In this document: in pieces, positions 9,391 through 18,438 of the stretch
Position numbering within the stretch: the first letter of the stretch is position 1
How the letters are laid out: each line of letters opens with the position of its first letter
NCBI RefSeq assembly: GCF_901827175.1
Contig: NZ_LR594662.1
Coordinates: 2,170,001-2,234,000, forward strand
From: Variovorax sp. RA8
Lineage (GTDB): Bacteria > Pseudomonadota > Gammaproteobacteria > Burkholderiales > Burkholderiaceae_C
Direction of reading: 5' to 3'
Length of the DNA stretch: 64,000 nt
Program-made: the position numbers and the translations under genes
The notes under the pieces: model-generated
What the model saw: the letters and a program-made list of their open reading frames with translations, nothing else
Told to the model about the DNA's origin: nothing
Databases searched by the model: none

Positions 9391-10362
9391 ATGGGGATGA
9401 CCACCGACAACCGCAGCGCCGCGCTCGACCAGCGCTTCGCGCTCGACGTGCAGGGCGTCGACGCCCTGCGGCGCACCGTGCGCAGCTCGCCCGAGGAGGG
9501 GCTGAAGCAGGTGTCGCGGCAGTTCGAGGCGCTGTTCATGAACATGGTGCTCAAGAGCATGCGCCAGGCGGTGCCGCAGAGCGGCCTGCTCGACAGCCAG
9601 AACGAGAAGCTCTACCTTTCGATGTTCGACCAGCAGCTCACGCAGAACCTGTCGGGGCGCGGCGTGGGGCTGGCCGAGGCGATGCTCGCGCAACTGAGCC
9701 GCAGCCTTCCATCGTCCGTGCCGCAGGGCGATGGCGATGCCGCGGGCATGTCGCTCGCGCCGCCGGGCGCCTTCGCGCTCAAGCCGCAGGCGGGCATTCC
9801 GCTGGGCTCGTCGCCCACCCCGGCAGCGGTGCCGGCGGCGCGGCGCTCCGCGGACCTGAGCCTGTACCAGAGCAACGTCGAGCGCCCGCCCGCCACGGTG
9901 GATTCGCTGCAGGGCAAGGTCGACGCCTTCGTAGAGCGAATGGGCGCCTCGGCCCAGGCCGCGAGCGAAGCCAGCGGCGTGCCCGCGCCGCTGATCCTGG
10001 CGCAGGCCGCGCTCGAATCGGGCTGGGGCAAGCGCGAGATCCGCGCCGACGACGGCACGCAGAGCTACAACCTGTTCGGCATCAAGGCCGATCGCGGCTG
10101 GAAGGGCCCGACGGTCGAGACCACCACGACCGAGTACGTGGACGGGGAGCCGCAGAAGGTGCGCGCGAAGTTCCGGGCCTACGGCTCCTACGAGGAGGCC
10201 TTCACCGACTACGCGAAGTTCATCACGCGCAACCCGCGCTACGCCAACGTGCTGGCCACCGACGACCCGGCCGCGGCCGCGCACGGCCTGCAGAAGGCGG
10301 GCTACGCCACCGATCCGCAGTACGGGCACAAGCTCGTTCGCATCATGCAGAAGTTCACCTGA
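9391..10362 (+). CDS. flgJ: Flagellar rod-assembly muramidase FlgJ
   Basis: FlgJ caps the growing rod and opens the peptidoglycan for it. The 323-residue product has both domains: an N-terminal rod-binding domain (QVSRQFEALFMNMVLKSMRQ, about 46-65) and a C-terminal glucosaminidase domain with the catalytic-site segment LAQAALESGWGKREI and NLFGIKADRGW. It closes the flgBCDEFGHIJ run; a cheW gene follows 18 bp later, where most relatives have flgK. Confidence 0.96.
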   Translation: MGMTTDNRSAALDQRFALDVQGVDALRRTVRSSPEEGLKQVSRQFEALFMNMVLKSMRQAVPQSGLLDSQNEKLYLSMFDQQLTQNLSGRGVGLAEAMLAQLSRSLPSSVPQGDGDAAGMSLAPPGAFALKPQAGIPLGSSPTPAAVPAARRSADLSLYQSNVERPPATVDSLQGKVDAFVERMGASAQAASEASGVPAPLILAQAALESGWGKREIRADDGTQSYNLFGIKADRGWKGPTVETTTTEYVDGEPQKVRAKFRAYGSYEEAFTDYAKFITRNPRYANVLATDDPAAAAHGLQKAGYATDPQYGHKLVRIMQKFT

Positions 10363-10380
10363 ACCTAAAGGAATACCTCC

Positions 10381-10887
10381 ATGGCTGAAATCGCAAGCCT
10401 GCGCCCGCAGGCCGACATCCCGGCACCCGTCGGCAACCGGCTGGAGGTGGTCACCTTCACGCTGGGCGAAGAGGAATACGGCATCGACATCCAGAAGGTG
10501 CAGGAGCTGCGCGGCTACGACGCGGTGACGCGCATCGCGAACGCGCCGGAATTCATCAAGGGGGTGGTGAACCTGCGCGGAATCATCGTTCCGATCATCG
10601 ACATGCGCATCAAGTTCGCGCTGGGCGCGCCGACGTACGACCAATTCACGGTGGTGATCGTGCTGAACATCGGCGGGCGCGTGGTGGGGATGGTGGTGGA
10701 CAGCGTGTCGGACGTGATCACGCTGGGCGCGGAGCAGATCAAGCCTGCGCCGGAGATGGGCGCAGCGCTGGACACCGACTACCTGATCGGGCTGGGCACG
10801 CTGGAGGAGCGGATGCTGATCCTGGTGGACATCGACAAGTTGATGTCGAGCGAGGAGATGGGCCTGATCGAAATGATCGCAGGCTGA
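10381..10887 (+). CDS. cheW: Chemotaxis coupling protein CheW, copy 1
   Basis: CheW links chemoreceptors to the kinase CheA. The 168-residue product has one CheW domain beginning at about residue 22 ([20 protein letters not shown]), followed by [15 protein letters not shown], which is diagnostic of the family. An AAAGGAATAC site precedes the ATG. The stretch 10461-10834 is almost identical in bases to the second cheW at 12707-13080, with about six mismatches by eye. It lies 18 bp after flgJ and is followed by an mcp. Confidence 0.95.
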   Translation: MAEIASLRPQADIPAPVGNRLEVVTFTLGEEEYGIDIQKVQELRGYDAVTRIANAPEFIKGVVNLRGIIVPIIDMRIKFALGAPTYDQFTVVIVLNIGGRVVGMVVDSVSDVITLGAEQIKPAPEMGAALDTDYLIGLGTLEERMLILVDIDKLMSSEEMGLIEMIAG

Positions 10888-10942
10888 CTGGGCACATTGG
10901 TTCAACGAGAGAGCCGGCCGGGCGCCGGTGAAAGGGAGTGAG

Positions 10943-12544
10943 ATGAAGAACTGGAAGATCGGCACCCGCCTGGGCATCGGCTTTGCGCTGGTGCTGGCAT
11001 TGCTGGCCATCGTCGCGGGCATCGGCGTGCTGCGCCTGCAGAACGTGGGCGAGGCGACCGAGGAGATGGTGCAGCGCTCGCTGGTGAAGGAGCGCCTGGC
11101 CGCGACCTGGCTGCAGAACACCAGCAACAACAGCGTGCGCACCTTCGCGCTGCTCAAGAGCAACGACGCCGAAGTGCAGGACTACCTGCAGAAGAACATC
11201 ACCAAGACCAGCGCGCTCATCTCGCAGACGCAGAAGAAGCTCGAGGAGCTGCTGGACACGCCCGAGGAGCAGGCGATCAGCGCCGAGATCAAGAAGCGGC
11301 GCAGCGAATACCTGGGCCTGCGCAACGGCATCCTCAAGCTCAAGACGGAGGGCCGGCAGGACGAGGCGGCACGGCTCACCAACGAGAAGCTGATCCCGAT
11401 GCTCGACGCCTATGACGCCAGCATCCGCAGCATGCTGACGCACCAGGCCGCGCGCATCGACCTCGCCGCCGGTTCCATCGACGCGCTCTACCGTTCGGGG
11501 CGCGTGAACGTGATTGCGCTGGCCCTGGTCGCGCTGGCACTTGGCGCGGTGCTGGCCTGGCTGCTGACGCGCAGCATCACGCGCCCGCTCAACGAGGCGG
11601 TGCAGGTGGCCCAGACCGTGGCCGTCGGCGACCTGCGCAGCGAGGTGGTGGTGAAGACGAGCGACGAGACCGGCCTGCTCATGCAGGCGCTCCAGGGCAT
11701 GAACGCCAACCTGGCGCGCGTGGTGGGCCAGGTGCGCAACGGCACGGACACCATCGCGGCGGCCTCCACGCAGATCGCTTCAGGCAACCAGGACCTCTCG
11801 ACGCGCACCGAGCAGCAGGCGAGCTCCCTGCAGCAGACGGCCGCCTCGATGGAAGAGCTGACCTCCACCGTCAAGCAGAACGCCGACAACGCGCGGCAGG
11901 CCAATCAACTGGCGCTTTCGGCCTCGGAAGTGGCGGTGAGGGGAGGCCATATGGTCAACCAGGTGGTGGACACCATGGCTTCCATCCATGCCTCCTCGAG
12001 GAAGGTCGTCGACATCATCGGCGTGATCGATGGGATTGCCTTCCAGACCAACATTCTGGCTTTGAACGCCGCGGTCGAGGCCGCCCGCGCCGGCGAACAG
12101 GGCCGCGGCTTCGCGGTGGTGGCATCGGAAGTGCGCAACCTCGCGCAGCGCTCTGCGGCCGCAGCCAAGGAAATCAAGGGCCTGATCGACGACTCGGTGG
12201 GCAAGGTCGATGCCGGCACGGCGCTGGTGGGCGAAGCCGGCAAGACGATGGAAGAGATCGTGGGCAGCATCCGCCGCGTGACCGATATCGTGGGCGAGAT
12301 CAGCGCGGCGAGCCACGAGCAGACGCAGGGCATCGAGCAGATCAACCAGGCGATCACGCAGATGGACCAGGTGACGCAGCAGAACGCGGCGCTGGTGGAA
12401 GAGGCCGCCGCCGCCGCGCAGTCGATGCAGGAACAGGCCGGCAGCCTGGTCGAGGCGGTGAGCGTGTTCAAGCTGGATGTCCGCACGCGTGCACTTGTTT
12501 TCGAGCGCGAGCCTCAAGACTGGCGCGCAACTGCCGATAACTGA
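10943..12544 (+). CDS. Methyl-accepting chemotaxis protein, copy 1
   Basis: This is an inner-membrane chemoreceptor of 533 residues. It has TM1 (about 8-30), a four-helix-type periplasmic ligand domain, and TM2 (about 190-210, [20 protein letters not shown]). A HAMP domain and a long cytoplasmic coiled coil follow, with the hairpin tip [20 protein letters not shown]. Methylation helices read [14 protein letters not shown]. The ATG at 10943, after AAAGGGAGTGAG, is preferred over the GTG at 10928. The C-terminal tail (about 22 residues) differs from its paralogues and lacks a CheR-binding pentapeptide. The ligand is unknown. Confidence 0.95.
   Translation: MKNWKIGTRLGIGFALVLALLAIVAGIGVLRLQNVGEATEEMVQRSLVKERLAATWLQNTSNNSVRTFALLKSNDAEVQDYLQKNITKTSALISQTQKKLEELLDTPEEQAISAEIKKRRSEYLGLRNGILKLKTEGRQDEAARLTNEKLIPMLDAYDASIRSMLTHQAARIDLAAGSIDALYRSGRVNVIALALVALALGAVLAWLLTRSITRPLNEAVQVAQTVAVGDLRSEVVVKTSDETGLLMQALQGMNANLARVVGQVRNGTDTIAAASTQIASGNQDLSTRTEQQASSLQQTAASMEELTSTVKQNADNARQANQLALSASEVAVRGGHMVNQVVDTMASIHASSRKVVDIIGVIDGIAFQTNILALNAAVEAARAGEQGRGFAVVASEVRNLAQRSAAAAKEIKGLIDDSVGKVDAGTALVGEAGKTMEEIVGSIRRVTDIVGEISAASHEQTQGIEQINQAITQMDQVTQQNAALVEEAAAAAQSMQEQAGSLVEAVSVFKLDVRTRALVFEREPQDWRATADN
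12514..12540 (+). promoter_or_regulatory. Sigma-28 promoter of second cheW
   Basis: TCAAGACT, 11 bases, GCCGATAA. The -10 half is a perfect FliA match with exact spacing. It overlaps the last codons of the preceding mcp and lies 68 bp upstream of the cheW ATG at 12609. Confidence 0.8.
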
Positions 12545-12608
12545 TCGAGCACCGCGCCAACAGCCGGTTGGCCACCGAACCCGCGAATTTCTTCAGAGAG
12601 ATCAAGAC

Positions 12609-13133
12609 ATGCTGAACAAGACCCACGAATCCGCCCACCAGGCCGTGCCCGGCACGGTCGCCTCCCTCGCCTCCGGCGGCCGCCCGCTGGAATTCCTGGC
12701 CTTCACGCTGGGCGAGGAGGAATACGGCATCGACATCCAGAAGGTGCAGGAGCTGCGCGGCTACGACGCGGTGACGCGCATCGCGAACGCGCCGGAATTC
12801 ATCAAGGGGGTGGTGAACCTGCGCGGGATCATCGTTCCGATCATCGACATGCGCATCAAGTTCGCGCTGGGCGCGCCGACGTACGACCAGTTCACGGTGG
12901 TGATCGTGCTGAACATCGGCGGGCGCGTGGTGGGGATGGTGGTGGACAGCGTGTCGGACGTGATCACGCTGGGCGCGGAGCAGATCAAGCCTGCGCCGGA
13001 GATGGGTTCGGCGCTGGACACCGACTACCTGATCGGGCTGGGCACGCTGGAGGAGCGGATGCTGATCCTGGTGGACATCGATCGGCTGATGTCGAGCGAG
13101 GAGATGGGCCTGGTGGAAAGGATCGCTGCCTGA
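12609..13133 (+). CDS. cheW: Chemotaxis coupling protein CheW, copy 2
   Basis: This is a second CheW adaptor of 174 residues, nearly the same protein as copy 1 over the whole CheW domain ([20 protein letters not shown] onwards) but with a different N-terminal 30 residues and a few changes at the end ([17 protein letters not shown]). The ATG at 12609 is the best start; the longer frame from 12477 reads back into the preceding mcp. A sigma-28 promoter lies just upstream. A repeat of about 97 bp separates it from the next mcp. Confidence 0.94.
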   Translation: MLNKTHESAHQAVPGTVASLASGGRPLEFLAFTLGEEEYGIDIQKVQELRGYDAVTRIANAPEFIKGVVNLRGIIVPIIDMRIKFALGAPTYDQFTVVIVLNIGGRVVGMVVDSVSDVITLGAEQIKPAPEMGSALDTDYLIGLGTLEERMLILVDIDRLMSSEEMGLVERIAA

Positions 13134-13135
13134 TC

Positions 13136-13233
13136 TGGCTCTCCCCCAGGTTGGCTCACTTGGTGTAGCCGCCCACCCCCTGCCGGGGGCAACACCAGCG
13201 GCCCGGCGAAGCCGGTTCCGACGGTGTTTCACC
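13136..13233 (+). repeat. 97-bp intergenic repeat, copy 2
   Basis: This is a second copy of the repeat at 8136-8232, in the same orientation, again starting a few bases after a stop codon. Differences include CCCCCTGCCGGGGG in place of CCCCCTCACCGGGGG, and a changed 3' end. It occupies most of the gap between cheW copy 2 and the next mcp. Confidence 0.8.
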
Positions 13234-13287
13234 AACGGGCCTGGCTCCGCCGGCCGCGATTTCCGCACGACGAGAAGGAATACTGAA

Positions 13288-14847
13288 ATGAAGAACTGGA
13301 AGATCGGCACGCGCCTGGGCCTCGGCTTCGCCGTGGTGCTCCTGCTGCTGGCTGCCACCTCGGGCGTCGGGGTGCTGCGCCTGCAGAGCGTGGGCAATGC
13401 CACCGACGACATGGTGCGCGGCGCCTTGGTCAAGGAGCGGCTGGCCAGCGAATGGGCCAAACTGCTGGGCGCGGCGATCGTGCAGACCTTCGCGATGGCC
13501 AAGGCCACCGAACCCGGCACCGAAGCCCATTTCGCCAAGGCCCGGCTCGAGACCTCGCAGCGCATCAATCCGGTGCAGAAGAAGCTGGAGGAGCTGCTGA
13601 GCGCGCCGGAGGAGAAGAAGCTCTACGGCCAGGTGGCCGAGGCGCGCAAGGTCGTCCTGGAGACCCTGGCCGAGATCGTCAAGCTCAAGGCCGGCGGTGA
13701 TGCGGCAGGCGCCAACCAGCTGGCCGACACCCGCTTCTCCGCCGCGCTCAGCGTCTATGAAGAGGCGGTGTCCAGGATTGCGGCCTACGAGCGCGAGCAG
13801 ATCGATGCGACCACTGCCGGCATTGCGAGGGACCACCATGGCGGGCGCATGCTGATGATGGTGCTGTCGGCCGTGGCGCTGGTGCTGGGCGTCCTGTGCG
13901 CCTGGCTGACCGCGCGCAGCATTACCCGGCCGCTGGGCGAGGCCGTCAGGGTCGCCGAGACCGTGGCGAGCGGCGACCTCAGCGCCCGCATCGAAGCGGA
14001 CTCGCGCGACGAGACCGGCCAGCTCATGAGCGCGCTGCGCAACATGAACGCGAGCCTGGCGCGGGTGGTGGGCGAGGTGCGCGAGGGCACCGACACCATC
14101 GCGACGGCATCGGGCCAGATCGCCTCGGGCAACCAGGATCTCTCGTCGCGCACCGAAGAGCAGGCCAGCTCCCTGCAGCAGACCGCGGCTTCGATGGAAG
14201 AGCTGACCTCCACCGTCAAGCAGAACGCGGACAACGCGCGGCAGGCGAACCAATTGGCGCTCTCGGCCTCCGAAGTGGCGGTGAAGGGCGGGAGCGTGGT
14301 CGGCCAGGTGGTGGACACCATGGCCTCGATCCATGCCTCGTCCAAGAAGATCGTCGACATCATCGGCGTGATCGACGGCATCGCCTTCCAGACCAACATC
14401 CTCGCGCTCAACGCTGCGGTGGAAGCGGCGCGGGCCGGCGAGCAGGGCCGGGGCTTCGCGGTGGTGGCGTCCGAGGTGCGCAACCTCGCGCAGCGCTCGG
14501 CTGCAGCCGCCAAGGAAATCAAGGGCCTGATCGACGACTCGGTGGGCAAGGTCGACGCCGGCACGGCGCTGGTGGGCGAAGCCGGCAAGACGATGGAAGA
14601 AATCGTCGGCAGCATCCGCCGCGTGACCGACATCGTGGGCGAGATCAGCGCGGCGAGCCACGAGCAGACGCAAGGCATCGAGCAGATCAACCAGGCGATC
14701 ACGCAGATGGACCAGGTGACGCAGCAGAACGCGGCGCTGGTGGAAGAGGCTGCCGCCGCGGCGCAATCGATGCAGGAGCAGGCCGGCAGCCTCGTGCAAG
14801 CCGTCAGCGTGTTCAGGCTGAAGACAACGGAGCCGAGCCTCGGCTGA
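13288..14847 (+). CDS. Methyl-accepting chemotaxis protein, copy 2
   Basis: This chemoreceptor of 519 residues starts [20 protein letters not shown], nearly the same as copy 1. It has a periplasmic helical sensor domain that diverges from its paralogues, a TM2 near 188-208 ([19 protein letters not shown]), HAMP, and a signalling domain almost identical to those of copies 1 and 4 ([37 protein letters not shown]). The C-terminus ends [10 protein letters not shown] with no pentapeptide. It is preceded by AGAAGGAATACTGAA. Copy 3 starts 27 bp downstream. Confidence 0.95.
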   Translation: MKNWKIGTRLGLGFAVVLLLLAATSGVGVLRLQSVGNATDDMVRGALVKERLASEWAKLLGAAIVQTFAMAKATEPGTEAHFAKARLETSQRINPVQKKLEELLSAPEEKKLYGQVAEARKVVLETLAEIVKLKAGGDAAGANQLADTRFSAALSVYEEAVSRIAAYEREQIDATTAGIARDHHGGRMLMMVLSAVALVLGVLCAWLTARSITRPLGEAVRVAETVASGDLSARIEADSRDETGQLMSALRNMNASLARVVGEVREGTDTIATASGQIASGNQDLSSRTEEQASSLQQTAASMEELTSTVKQNADNARQANQLALSASEVAVKGGSVVGQVVDTMASIHASSKKIVDIIGVIDGIAFQTNILALNAAVEAARAGEQGRGFAVVASEVRNLAQRSAAAAKEIKGLIDDSVGKVDAGTALVGEAGKTMEEIVGSIRRVTDIVGEISAASHEQTQGIEQINQAITQMDQVTQQNAALVEEAAAAAQSMQEQAGSLVQAVSVFRLKTTEPSLG

Positions 14848-14874
14848 ATCTTTCCCCCCAACCGGAATCGCATC

Positions 14875-16659
14875 ATGAAGTTTCTTTCCAACCTCCGCAT
14901 AGGGACGCGCCTGGCCCTGGGCTTCGGCCTCGTGCTCGCCCTGACCCTGGCTTCCGCCGCCATCGCGCTGATCAGCGCCAACAAGAACGCCGAGGCCACG
15001 CGCCAGATGATGCAAGGCCCGCTGGCCAAGGAGCGGCTGATCTCCGACTGGTACGTGCTGACCTACTCGGCCATCGCACGGACCTCGATGATCGCGAAGA
15101 CCACGGATGCGACCCTGCCCGTCACCTTCGCCGAAGTCATCTCCGACAGCGTGAAGAAGGGTGCCGAAACCATGGCCAAGGTCGAGGCCCTGCTGGTGAC
15201 CGACCAGGAGAAGGCCACCTTCAAATCCATCGTCGAGCTGCGGGCCAAGTACCAGCTCGCCAAGGACGCGGTGCAGAAGGCCAAGGCCAGCGGCGATGCG
15301 GCAGAGACCGAGCGCGTGTTCAAGGACGTGTTCCAACCCGCCGCCAAGGCCTACGAGAGCCAGGTGCTGGGACTGCTGTCGATGGAACGCAAGGCCATCG
15401 ACGACACGAGCGACGCCATCGACGCGGCGAACGCGCGCGGCTTCAACCTACGCGTCCTGATGACGGCGCTGACGCTGCTGGTCGGCGGGCTCTGCGCCTT
15501 CCTGATCGCGCGCAGCATCACCCGGCCGCTGGGCCAGGCGGTGAAGGTCGCCGAGACGGTGGCGAGCGGCGATCTCGGCACCCGCATCGAGGTGCAGTCG
15601 CGCGACGAGACCGGGCAACTCATGCACGCGCTCAAGAACATGAACGAGAGCCTGGCTCGCGTGGTGGGCCAGGTGCGCGCCGGCACCGACACCATCGCCA
15701 CCGCCTCGGGCCAGATCGCGGCGGGCAACCATGACCTCTCCTCGCGCACCGAGGAGCAGGCCAGTTCGCTGGAAGAGACGGCGGCCTCGATGGAAGAGCT
15801 GACCTCCACCGTCAAGCAGAACGCGGACAACGCGCGGCAGGCGAATCAGCTGGCGCTCTCGGCCTCGGAAGTGGCGGTCAAGGGCGGTAGCGTGGTCTCG
15901 CAGGTCGTGGGCACCATGGGGTCGATCAATGCCTCGTCCAGGAAGATCGTCGACATCATCGGCGTCATCGACGGCATCGCCTTCCAGACCAACATCCTGG
16001 CGCTCAATGCCGCGGTGGAAGCAGCGCGGGCCGGCGAGCAAGGCCGCGGCTTCGCGGTGGTGGCCTCGGAAGTGCGCAACCTGGCGCAGCGTTCGGCGGC
16101 CGCGGCCAAGGAGATCAAGGCCCTGATCGACGATTCGGTGGACAAGGTCGAGGAGGGCAGCAGGCAGGTGGCCGAGGCCGGCCGCACCATGGAAGAGATC
16201 GTCGACAGCGTCAAGCGCGTCACCGACATCATGGGCGAGATCACCTCGGCCAGCCAGGAGCAGACCCAGGGCATCGAGCAGGTCAACCAGGCCATCAGCC
16301 AGATGGACCAGGTGACGCAGCAGAACGCGGCGCTGGTGGAAGAGGCCTCGGCCGCTGCGCACTCCATGCAGGAGCAGGCCGCCAGCCTGGTCGAGTCGGT
16401 GCGCGTCTTCAAGCTCGGCCACGACGAGCCTGCGGCGATGGTGCTGGCACACGCGCAGGACAAGAGCCGCACGGCCGCTGCGAAGGCGAAGAGCACCGCA
16501 GCCGAAGGCGGAGGTACGCCAGTGAGCCGGGCGCCCGTGCTGCCAAAGCGCGTCACGCCGGCCATCAAGGGCCCGGCGCCCGCCCCAGCCAAGGCCGCGC
16601 CCAAGGCGCTCCCGCAGGCTGCGAGCGCGGCACCGGCCGGCGACTGGACGGAGTTCTAG
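14875..16659 (+). CDS. Methyl-accepting chemotaxis protein with C-terminal tether, copy 3
   Basis: This chemoreceptor of 594 residues has TM1 (about 10-31), a periplasmic domain, TM2 (about 187-208), HAMP and a signalling domain whose first methylation helix reads [17 protein letters not shown] rather than QQ. After the signalling domain it carries a Lys/Ala/Pro-rich flexible tail of about 75 residues ending DWTEF-stop. This fits the x-aromatic-x-x-aromatic pattern of the pentapeptide that docks the methyltransferase CheR (and often CheB) in Tar/Tsr. None of the other three receptors here has it, so this may be the high-adaptation receptor of the set. Confidence 0.95.
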   Translation: MKFLSNLRIGTRLALGFGLVLALTLASAAIALISANKNAEATRQMMQGPLAKERLISDWYVLTYSAIARTSMIAKTTDATLPVTFAEVISDSVKKGAETMAKVEALLVTDQEKATFKSIVELRAKYQLAKDAVQKAKASGDAAETERVFKDVFQPAAKAYESQVLGLLSMERKAIDDTSDAIDAANARGFNLRVLMTALTLLVGGLCAFLIARSITRPLGQAVKVAETVASGDLGTRIEVQSRDETGQLMHALKNMNESLARVVGQVRAGTDTIATASGQIAAGNHDLSSRTEEQASSLEETAASMEELTSTVKQNADNARQANQLALSASEVAVKGGSVVSQVVGTMGSINASSRKIVDIIGVIDGIAFQTNILALNAAVEAARAGEQGRGFAVVASEVRNLAQRSAAAAKEIKALIDDSVDKVEEGSRQVAEAGRTMEEIVDSVKRVTDIMGEITSASQEQTQGIEQVNQAISQMDQVTQQNAALVEEASAAAHSMQEQAASLVESVRVFKLGHDEPAAMVLAHAQDKSRTAAAKAKSTAAEGGGTPVSRAPVLPKRVTPAIKGPAPAPAKAAPKALPQAASAAPAGDWTEF

Positions 16660-16678
16660 GGTGATCAATCGGCAGCAC

Positions 16679-16705
16679 TCAATTTCGGGCCCGGCCCGCC
16701 GATAA
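16679..16705 (+). promoter_or_regulatory. Sigma-28 promoter of fourth mcp
   Basis: TCAATTTC, 11 bases, GCCGATAA: a perfect -10 half and exact spacing. It lies 48 bp upstream of the ATG at 16754, in the gap after mcp copy 3. Confidence 0.82.
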
Positions 16706-16753
16706 ACCGTGGGTCCGGCCCGAGTTCATGGGCCCACATGAAGGAAGAAGAAA

Positions 16754-18331
16754 ATGCAGTGGTTCCAAGAGCTTCGTGTCAGCGTCAAGCTGATCCTCGC
16801 CTTCCTGGTGGTCGCGGCGCTGGGCGCCGTGGTCAGCGCGCTCGGCATCTTTCACATGAGCCGGATCAGCGCATCGACCGGAAGGCTCTACAACCATGAG
16901 ATGCGCACGCTCGAAGCGGCGCAGGCGGCCAACATCCACCTGCTGTATGCCAGCCGCGCGCAGATGAGCCTGCTGTCGGCCTCGACCAAGGGCGAGCGCA
17001 ATGCCGGCATCGCAGAGCTCAGGAAGGCCGGCGCCGAGCTGGGCGAGCGCATGGCCCAGATCAAGCCGGTACTGCTCGAAAGCGAGGCGGGCGCCAAGCT
17101 TCACGAGCGCTACGAGGCACTGGTGCAGCCGCTGCGCAAGCGCATGGGCGAGTTCGTCGAGCTGATCTCCAAACAGTCGCTGGACAGCTCGCAGTTCGAC
17201 GGCCGCGTGGCTGAGGAGAGCACACAGCTGCTGAAGGATTCGCGCGCGGTCGAGGAAGTGCTCACCCAGATGGTGAAGCATGCCGACGGCATGGCCAAGG
17301 CCAGCATGGAGAGTGCCGAGGGCACCTTCAAGACCTCGCGCCTGCTGATCATGGCGATGACCTTGGTGGGCCTGGTTGCCAGCGTGGGCCTGGGCGTGGT
17401 GGTGGCCCGCCTGCTGTCGCGCCAGCTCGGCGGCGAGCCGGCCTATGCAGCCGACGTGGTGGGCCGCATCGCGGATGGCGATCTCACGGTGGGCGTGGCG
17501 GCGGAGACGGCCGCCCAAGGCAGCGTGCTGCACTCGATCAAGCAGATGCAGGACCAGCTGACCGACGTCGTGGTCAGGATCAAGCATTCGAGCGATGCGA
17601 TCGCGACGGCATCCGGCGAGATCGCCTCGGGCAACCAGGATCTCTCGTCGCGCACCGAAGAGCAGGCCAGCTCCCTGCAGCAGACGGCCGCTTCGATGGA
17701 AGAGCTGACCTCCACCGTCAAGCAGAACGCGGACAACGCACGGCAGGCCAATCAGCTGGCGCTCTCGGCCTCCGAAGTGGCGGTGAAGGGCGGGAGCGTG
17801 GTCGACCAGGTGGTGGACACCATGGCCTCGATCCACGCCTCATCCAAGAAGATCGTGGACATCATCGGCGTGATCGACGGCATCGCCTTCCAGACCAACA
17901 TCCTCGCGCTCAACGCTGCGGTGGAAGCGGCGCGGGCCGGCGAGCAGGGCCGGGGCTTCGCGGTGGTGGCATCGGAAGTGCGCAACCTCGCGCAGCGCTC
18001 GGCCGCAGCCGCCAAGGAAATCAAGGGCCTGATCGACGACTCGGTGGGCAAGGTCGATGCCGGCACCGCGCTGGTGGGCGAAGCCGGCAAGACGATGGAA
18101 GAAATCGTGGGCAGCATCCGCCGCGTGACCGATATCGTGGGCGAGATCAGCGCGGCGAGCCACGAGCAGACGCAAGGCATCGAGCAGATCAACCAGGCGA
18201 TCACGCAGATGGACCAGGTGACGCAGCAGAACGCGGCGCTGGTGGAAGAGGCCGCTGCCGCTGCGCAATCGATGCAGGAACAGGCCGGCAGCCTGGTGCA
18301 GACCGTGAGCGCGTTCAGGCTCGCTGCATGA
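16754..18331 (+). CDS. Methyl-accepting chemotaxis protein, copy 4
   Basis: This chemoreceptor of 525 residues starts [20 protein letters not shown]. Its ligand region (about 35-190) differs from the other three and resembles the Tar-type four-helix-bundle family ([20 protein letters not shown]). TM2 lies near 197-217 ([20 protein letters not shown]), followed by a HAMP-like segment with [20 protein letters not shown] and the shared signalling domain ([17 protein letters not shown]). It ends VSAFRLAA with no pentapeptide. It has its own sigma-28 promoter upstream and another (for flgK) downstream. Confidence 0.95.
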   Translation: MQWFQELRVSVKLILAFLVVAALGAVVSALGIFHMSRISASTGRLYNHEMRTLEAAQAANIHLLYASRAQMSLLSASTKGERNAGIAELRKAGAELGERMAQIKPVLLESEAGAKLHERYEALVQPLRKRMGEFVELISKQSLDSSQFDGRVAEESTQLLKDSRAVEEVLTQMVKHADGMAKASMESAEGTFKTSRLLIMAMTLVGLVASVGLGVVVARLLSRQLGGEPAYAADVVGRIADGDLTVGVAAETAAQGSVLHSIKQMQDQLTDVVVRIKHSSDAIATASGEIASGNQDLSSRTEEQASSLQQTAASMEELTSTVKQNADNARQANQLALSASEVAVKGGSVVDQVVDTMASIHASSKKIVDIIGVIDGIAFQTNILALNAAVEAARAGEQGRGFAVVASEVRNLAQRSAAAAKEIKGLIDDSVGKVDAGTALVGEAGKTMEEIVGSIRRVTDIVGEISAASHEQTQGIEQINQAITQMDQVTQQNAALVEEAAAAAQSMQEQAGSLVQTVSAFRLAA

Positions 18332-18345
18332 GCTCAGGGCCCGCC

Positions 18346-18372
18346 TTCAGCTTCGGCCGCCGCTGCCGATAA
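18346..18372 (+). promoter_or_regulatory. Sigma-28 promoter of flgKL
   Basis: TTCAGCTT, 11 bases, GCCGATAA. The -10 half is perfect; the -35 half is weaker than in the other three sites. It lies 66 bp upstream of the flgK ATG. Confidence 0.7.
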
Positions 18373-18438
18373 ACAGGAAACGGGCCGGCCGCCGCGCCGC
18401 GCCCCCTTTCCGGAACAGATATCCCTACAGGTAAAGCA

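Noticed and set aside
8122..11163. Long open frame on the minus strand across flgI, flgJ and cheW
   Set aside because: It is the antisense of certain genes in GC-rich DNA; the translation is His/Arg/Leu-rich with no domain.
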